Assembly (NCBI RefSeq): GCF_022539505.1
Contig: NC_061512.1
Location: 152,007,962-152,071,961, forward strand
From: Lolium rigidum
Taxonomy: Eukaryota; Streptophyta; Magnoliopsida; Poales; Poaceae
Direction of reading: 5' to 3'
DNA: 64,000 bases
Part shown: positions 56,299 to 64,000 of the stretch, piece by piece
Layout of the letters: each line of letters opens with the position of its first letter
Position numbering within the stretch: position 1 is the first letter of the stretch
The notes under the pieces: model-generated
The model's input: only the letters and a program-made list of their open reading frames with translations
Database searches by the model: none
Told to the model about the DNA's origin: nothing
Position numbers and translations under genes: made by a program

Positions 56299-56642
56299 GG
56301 TGCAGCCCTGGGGTGCCCCACTGGTCAGCCCCAGGCACTCCCAAGTTGCATTTTGAAAAATAGGACCAGTGATATAATTTTTGTAAATTTTTGAAAACTT
56401 CGAAAAATGCACATTTCTGGGTGTTAAAATAACTATTTCAGGACAGAAAAAGATTTCCAAAATTCTAAAAAACTAAAGCATCTTGCAAAACAAGTAGTAC
56501 TACAGCAAGTAAACAAATGGAGAAAGAAAGAAATGTTGTTTAGCTCTTCCATGCATTTAAAATATACTTGTTAACAAGGTTGATCAAGTCTTGCCACCAA
56601 ATAAATTTTACATGACATAAGAAGAAATAAACCTCAAATCAA

Positions 56643-59309
56643 TCATGTTACCTTATATTGTATTGATATGGATCCAATCATAATATTTTGATATCCTTCT
56701 TTAGGCTCATATATAGGACAATCAATAACTCCCACTTTGATAGATCTCAAATTAGAAATTGTATTAACTCCATATACTTCATCAATCTTATTAGGAAAAT
56801 AAACAGTATGCTCCTTGTCATCAACATTGAAAGTAACTTTTCCTTTATTGCAATCAATAACAGCCCCTGCAGTGTTAAGAAAAGGTCTTCCAAGAATAAT
56901 AGACATATTATCATCTTTAGGCATTTCCAACACAACAAAATCCGTTAATATTAAGCAATTATTAGCAACTTGAACGGGAACATCCTCACATATACCAACA
57001 GGAACAGCAGTAGATTTATCAGCCATTTGCAAAGATATATCGGTTGGTATGAACTTATCTAGATCAAGTCTCTTGTAAAGAGAAAAAGGCATAACACTAA
57101 CTCCTGCTCCCAAATCACATAGACCAGTTCTAACATAATTATTCTTGATGGAACAAGGGATAGTTGGTATACCTGGGTCTCCCAGCTTCTTTGGAACCTT
57201 GCCATTGAAAGAATAATTAGCAAGCATAGTGGAAATCTCCTCATTAGGAGTTTTCCTTTTGTTTGAGACAATATCTTTCATATACTTTGAATAAGGAGGC
57301 AATTTAATAGCATCAGTCAAAGGGATTTGCAAAAACAAAGGTTTCATCCAATCACAAAATTTATTATAGTGTTCTTCCTCCTTTGATTTTAGTTTCTTAG
57401 CAGGAAAAGGCATTTGCTTTTGAACCCAATGTTCTCTTTCATTACCATGTTTCTTAGCAATAAAATCTACTTTAGTGTACTTTTTATTTTTAGCATGCTT
57501 TTCAGGTTCATTTTCAATCTCTTCTTTATCAGAAACATCATTCTTATCATTATCTTTATCATGTTCATTACCACTTTCAGTTTCAGACATCGAAATAGAA
57601 ATACTATTAGGATCATTAACAGGTTCAGAAGATTCTACAACAGTTTTATGTTTCTTCTTCTTTTTCTCAGAAGGAGCACTAGTTTCTTTAGTTCGTTGAG
57701 AATCTTGTTCAACTCTTTTGGGATGCCCCTCGGGATATAGAGGATCCAGAGTAGAAACACCACCTCTAGATGTTACTTCATAAGCATGTTTTTCTTTATG
57801 AGTATTTTTTAACAAGTCATTTTGCACTTTAGTGAGTTGATCAATTTGAGTTTGAACCATATGAAAGTGTTTAACAAGCATCTTAACATCATTGGAGGTT
57901 CTCTCCACAATATCATGCAATTTACTAATAGCTTGAGAATTTTCCATTAAATGATTCTCTACTCTCATATTAAAATTATCTTGCTTAACAATATAATTAT
58001 CAAACTCATCTAAACATTGATCGGGAGGTTTTGAGTAAGGAATATCTTCTTTATCAAAGCGTTGAAGAGAATGTACCTCAATTGTGGATGAAGGGGGAGT
58101 TATCTTACATAAATCTTCTATGGGGGTAAATTCTTCACATCTTCAGATTTAATACCTTTCTCTTTAAGAGATTTCTTGGCTTCCCTCATATCTTCATCAT
58201 TTAATTCAATCATACCCCTCTTCTTCAATATTGGTGTTGGGGTTGGTTCAGGTGTAGTCCAATCATCATGATTTTGGCTTATTCTAGCCAACAATTCTTC
58301 AGCTTCGTCTGGAATTCTTTTCCTGAAAAACACAACCAGCACAACTATCCAGGTATGCCCCAGACTCAATGGTTAGTCCACTATAAAATATATCAAGTAA
58401 GTCATGCTTTTCCAAATCATGTATAGGCCGAGCTCTAATAAGAGAGCAAACTTTTGCCCAAGCTTCAGGCAATTTCTCTCCATCTTCCTGGTCAAAACTA
58501 TAAATTTTCTGCAAAGCAATATGTTGAGCACTAGAAGGAAAATATTTTCGAAAGAGAACATCAAGCAAACCGTTTGGACTATCAATAGAATCAGGAGGCA
58601 AACTATTATACCAAGTTTTAGCATCATCCTTTAATGAGAAAGGAAAAAAATTAGCAACAAAATAAGTACGCTTCTTAATATCATCAGAAAACAAGCTACT
58701 CAAAGTAGAAAGCTCATTCATGTGCTCTACAACACTTTCTTTTTCAGTACCACAAAAAGGTGTTTTCTCAACAATAGATATATCAGATAAATCAAGAGAA
58801 AAATCTTAATCCTTATCCTTAATGTTTATAGGAGACGTGGCAAATTTAGGATCAGGAGACAGTTTATATCTAACAGCACGTTGTGCAAGAAGCTTTTTAA
58901 TGTTACTTGCATCAGTAGTAGCATTACATTTATCAATAAAATCATCATCAAGTTCCACATAATCTTCATCAAGATCATCACTAGAGTCTTCAACAGACTC
59001 AGGTGAATTAACAGGTGTAATAGTATTTTCATTAGGAATTTCAGTATTTTCAATTTGTCTAGACCTAGCAATTGTAGCATCTAGAAAATGACCTAATGAA
59101 CCATTATCATCAAGCACAGTAGAAGCATCATCAAAATTATCAGAGGAATTTTCAGTTTCAACAGAAGTACCAACACGTGAAGCTTGTGGTGGTGAAACAA
59201 GTTGACTTATCACAGATGGTGAATCAAGAGCAGCAGGGGTACTCAGAGTTGTACATTTTCTATTAGTGGATGGTAATATGGCGACTTTAGTATCGCGAGG
59301 TTTACCCAT
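56643..59309 (-). pseudogene. gag-pro: Z gag-protease, three small lesions
   Basis: The N-terminal part (59309-58806) is acidic and Ser-rich. The Gag domain (58721-58299) shows AKTWYNSLPP, FRKYFPSS and EAWAKVCSLI. The C-terminal part with a lysine-rich stretch and protease is at 58085-56643. The protease has CDLGAGVSVMP as active site, then IILGRPFLNTAGAVID. Lesions are one in-frame TAA after KDKD (58806-58808), a one-base shift near 58320 and another at a C run near 58125. The frame ends after protease, where RT would begin. Confidence 0.88.
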
Positions 59310-59396
59310 GATGGAGAATTTGCAGCGAACAATATCAATCCAGGTGAACTCGGAAATAAAGCTATGCTCCCCGGCAACGGTGCCAGAAAATAGTCT

Positions 59397-60794
59397 TGAT
59401 GACCCACAACTATAGGGGATCGCAACAGTCTTTGAGGGAAGTAAAACCCAATTTATTGATTTGACACAAGGGGAGCCAAAGAATATTTGTAAGCCTTAAC
59501 AGCGGAGTGGTCAATTCAGCTGCACATGGAAACAGACTTGCTCTCAAGAGTTTATCAGTAGCAACATTTTTATAGCAGTAGCAGTAGTGAAATATAAGAA
59601 GCAGTGTAATAAAGACAGCAGTAGTGATTATAGTAAATAGCAGGATTAAAATACTGTAGGCATAGGGATGGATGAATGGGCGCTGCATGGATAAGATAAC
59701 TCATGTAATAATCAAGACTAGGCATTTGCAGATAATAATAAAACGGTATCCAAGTACTAAAGAACCATAGGCATGTGTTCCGTATATAGTCGTACGTGCT
59801 CGCAATGAGAAACTTGCACAACATCTTTTGTCCTACCAGCCGGTGGCAGCCGGGCCTCTAGGGAAACTATCGGTAATTAAGGTACTCCTTTTAATAGAGT
59901 ACCGGAGAAAAGCATTAACACTCCGTGAACACATGTGATCCTCATATCACAGCCTTCCCCTCCGGTTGTCCCAATTTCTGTCACTTTGGGGCCTCGGGTT
60001 CCGGACAGCAATATGTGTATACAACTTGCAGGTAAGATCATAAAACAATGAATATCATCATGAATCAATAACATGTTCAGATCTGAAATCATGGCACTCG
60101 GACCCTAGTGACAAGCATTAAGCATAACAAGTTGCAACAATATCATAAAAGTACCAACAACTGATACTAGGCACTATGCCCTAACATTCTTATGGCTATT
60201 ACATGAACAATCTCATCCAATCCCTACCACCCCCTTCAGCCTACAGCGGGGGAATTACTCACACATGGATGGGGAAGCATGGATGATCGATGGAGAGGCG
60301 TCGGTGGTGATGATGGCGAGGATCTCCTCCAATTCCCCGTCCCGACAGGGTGCCAGAACGGAGTTTCTGATCCCGAGATTGAGTTTCGCGATGGCGGCGG
60401 AGTTCTGGATGTCTTCTGGCAGATTGGTCGAACCCCCATGCGTTTTTAGGTCGAGGGCTTTAAGTAGTCCAGAGGGGAGCGTCGGGGGCTGGCCGAGGCG
60501 GTGTCACCATAGGGCGGCGCGGCCCAGGGGCCCACCGCGCCGCCATATGGTGGGCGCACCTCGTGGCCCCCCTCTGTCTCTGCTTTTGGCTCCGTAAGTC
60601 TTCTGTGAAAATAGGCCCTTCGCAATTATTTCCGGGGATTTTCCTGAAAGTTGATTTTCTTCACAAAAACAAGACGCCAGGGCAATTCTGCTGAAAACAG
60701 CGTTAGTCCGTGTTAGTTGTATCCAAAATACACAAATTAGAGGCAAACCAATAGAAAAAGTGTTCGGGAAAGTAGATACGTTTTGGACGTATCA
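59397..60794 (-). repeat. Z 5' LTR and adjacent primer site
   Basis: 1398 bp, near-identical to the 3' LTR. The primer site just inside (59368-59385 region) matches tRNA-Asp with one C-to-T type mismatch on the plus strand (GGTGCCA). Hairpin 60507-60550. Confidence 0.92.
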
Positions 60795-61070
60795 AAGACG
60801 AAGAACCTACCATTCCGGATGAAGAGTAGTATCACTAGAGCACTCGCGTAGGTGTGAGTTTGTATCTGTCCCCTTGTATCGTAGAACGAATGAATGGTTC
60901 TTACAACCAACGGTGTGTTAGTTTTGTAATGTGTGATGCTTGGTATGAATAAAAAAGTGTTGTTGGCTTTTACCCCCTCAACACTACTCAAGTTTTGAAA
61001 CTTATCAAACTTAAACCAAACAAACCATAGAAAATTCCCTCTTATCTTATGATCTACCTCAAATATTCAG

Positions 61071-62297
<1,227 letters not shown>

Positions 62298-62475
62298 AGC
62301 GCCGTGTCTCAACTGGAAGGAACCCGAATAACCGCAACGGCCGTCTCAACCGCATGAGTGCAACAGAAGCCCATGAAGCACCCAATGCCATGCAGAGTAT
62401 GTTTTCCTGTTAACCCATTTGCCCAATCTCTCTTAGGATCCTAACTTTTCTTAAATCTCGGGACGAGATTTTTTT

Positions 62476-62489
62476 AAGGGGGGAAGGTT
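62476..62489 (+). promoter_or_regulatory. W polypurine tract
   Basis: AAGGGGGGAAGGTT immediately before the 3' LTR. Just upstream, CTCGGGACGAGATTTTTTT looks like the leftover end of a deleted pol gene. Confidence 0.85.
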
Positions 62490-63556
62490 TGTAACACCCC
62501 AAAATTTCAAAACAAAGAAAAACTCAATTTCCCTTATTCCAAAATTTGGAGCCAACAAAAACTTGCCCTTTTTCAAAATCTTTTCTATTAAGTGAATTAG
62601 GGAAGGATTGCTTTTGCCATGGTTGCTTGTTTGAAGTATGGAACATGCTTCTAAACCCTAAACCCTACCCTTTTCAAAATCAAAAAGGAACAAAGAAAAG
62701 AAAATAAAAGAAAAGAAAAAGCATATGTGAGCTTATGGCCATTTTTGCAAATAATGGCCTATGTCATATTTACTTTACCTAAATGGTTTTTTACCATTAA
62801 CAAACTTAACCTAATACTAAATGAACCCAAAAGAATACAATTTTGTCAAAGAAAATGAAAACAAAAGAAAAGAAAAGAAATTAAAATAACATCACATATG
62901 AACCTATGGCCACTTTTGCAAATCTTCACCTAGGCCATGGTTACCTTGTATAAATGGGTTGGAAACCTTACCAAACTCATAATAATCACATTTAATAAAA
63001 TAAATACAAATAAAATCAAAAGAAATATCAAAACCAAGTTACATGTGATAATGGTCATTTCTGACTTTTATATCAGGGTACCTACTTTGAGCCCCTGTAT
63101 TAAGCAATTTCTAAACTAAACTTCCTCAATTCTTTTCTCCTCATCCAAGATCTCATCAAGGTGATCACATTTGGTGTTGATCATCCATACAAATTCTTTT
63201 TCAATTGCTTATTATAAGCATGCCAAGTGGCAACATTGAATCAGATTCTAGATCATCCCACTTTTGATTTTCACCAAACCTTCTCCAATTTGCAAACCAA
63301 CACCATCACTAAGTGTCAAACATTATTTGACTCACACCCATAAAAGATTTTGGCAAAATTTAAATTAAATTTCATTCGGCCATTTCATCAAACACCTTGT
63401 GTGCACTATTTGGCAAATTGGACACACACTTAAACCTAGTGGATTTTAGCACGCACTTGGATGCTCTGGTCATCCACATTATCCCTGCACCTCTCCTCTA
63501 CCTCACCATGCCCTTGCTTCACTGTTCCAAGGCCACACATGACCATGCCAAGCCAT
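62490..63556 (+). repeat. W 3' LTR, left part
   Basis: Starts TGTAACACCCC and matches 28226-29290. It is interrupted by V after GCCAT (63552-63556). Confidence 0.9.
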
Positions 63557-64000
63557 TGTTGCCGGCCAAAACCCACCGGCGAGCAGCGACGGGCAACACG
63601 GAGAGCCGGGAGGCTCCCAGGACTGCTGGTGGGCCCTGGTCCCTCGGGCGACGGCCCGCAATGCTCCGGCACACGTCCTGGCTAATGGAAGGGCGTGCCA
63701 CCTGACCTATACCTGGTCAGGATGGTGATGGATTGCTTTGATTAGTTTCCTGCATGGCAGACACGTAAACATTAAATGCGAGCCCGATCGGCTCTCAGGT
63801 TACCCTGTGAATCGGCTCAAAGAGCCGATTACCCCATGGTTCACGTTAGATTTACAATAACATGGGGATCCTGCTTTATCAATACCAAGTTAAATAAATC
63901 TACCATAGTCTAGGGTTTTCACCGCATGATCGGAACATCCTACGCGTAGTTGAGCCTGGCAGATACGAAAGATAATAGAAAACTAGTCCTAAATGAGGCC
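63557..64000 (-). repeat. V: LTR of a Tat-like element, runs off the window
   Basis: Begins TGTTGCCGGCC on the plus strand. It shares with the X LTR the blocks CACCTGACCTATACCTGGTC, ACACGTAAACATTAAA and GAATCGGCTCAAAGAGCCGA, at lower overall similarity. By analogy to X it is the 3' end of the LTR of a minus-strand element. Confidence 0.82.

Larger units (their letters stand above)
50902..60794 (-). mobile_element. Z: Athila-derived element with gag-protease and Athila-type ORF, no RT/integrase
   Basis: LTRs 50902-52279 and 59397-60794 with an exact AAGAC duplication (50897-50901 and 60795-60799). Reading minus: primer site, gag plus protease, then an LTR-like block, the Athila-type ORF, a 3' region and a polypurine tract (52294-52281). 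No RT, RNase H or integrase. It is a non-autonomous but otherwise well kept element, inserted directly behind the W ORF. Confidence 0.92.

Overview
This window is repeat-dominated plant DNA from a large-genome grass. The evidence is families typical of pooid grasses: Athila-type and Tat-type Ty3/Gypsy elements with tRNA-Asp primer sites, an Angela/BARE-like Copia solo LTR, a Stowaway MITE, a tRNA-derived SINE, a CACTA transposase remnant and an RNase H-bearing L1-type LINE. From memory the LTR termini look more like Poeae (ryegrass/fescue/oat) than wheat, but that is a weak inference. I found no host protein-coding gene, rRNA, tRNA gene or CRISPR array.

Layout, left to right, with labels used throughout. 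A1 (1-9748, minus strand) is an Athila element with gag, protease, pol and a post-pol coiled-coil ORF; its left LTR runs off the window. A1 sits inside the RT gene of a related element, A2 (9749-16327, plus). A2 ends inside an older LTR remnant, Y2 (16328-16947). Next comes a decayed CACTA transposase split by a Copia solo LTR (17832-19509, TSD AAGTA). A 5'-truncated LINE (20317-25678, 17-bp TSD) and a Stowaway MITE (26477-26600) follow, then a broken Athila gag U (26640-28165, minus) that carries a SINE.

From 28226 to the right edge everything belongs to or lies inside W, a non-autonomous element with an LTR of about 4.4 kb, a tRNA-Met primer site, an unrecognised ORF, a gag gene and no pol. 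Nested in W are: E (30068-47588, TSD GTGAG) in the 5' LTR; X (Tat lineage, minus, 34437-40753, gag plus an antisense acidic ORF) inside E; Y (from 40754) inside the X 5' LTR and merging into E sequence without its own right end; Z (50902-60794, minus, TSD AAGAC), an Athila derivative with gag-protease and an Athila-type ORF but no RT or integrase; and V (from 63557), another Tat-like LTR in the W 3' LTR.

The retroelement genes have the usual roles: Gag builds particles, protease processes the polyprotein, RT/RNase H copies the RNA and integrase inserts the copy. Only A1 keeps all of these, and it has two one-base frame offsets. W, E, X, Y and Z would need proteins from relatives. The most notable pattern concerns the Athila-type elements. 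The post-pol ORF is preceded by a block resembling an LTR promoter region (GC-rich hairpin, then a TATA-like box in A1 and A2) and is followed by a second, internal polypurine-tract-like motif. In A1 and A2, whose backbones are nearly the same, this ORF slot holds different coiled-coil cores between shared ends.
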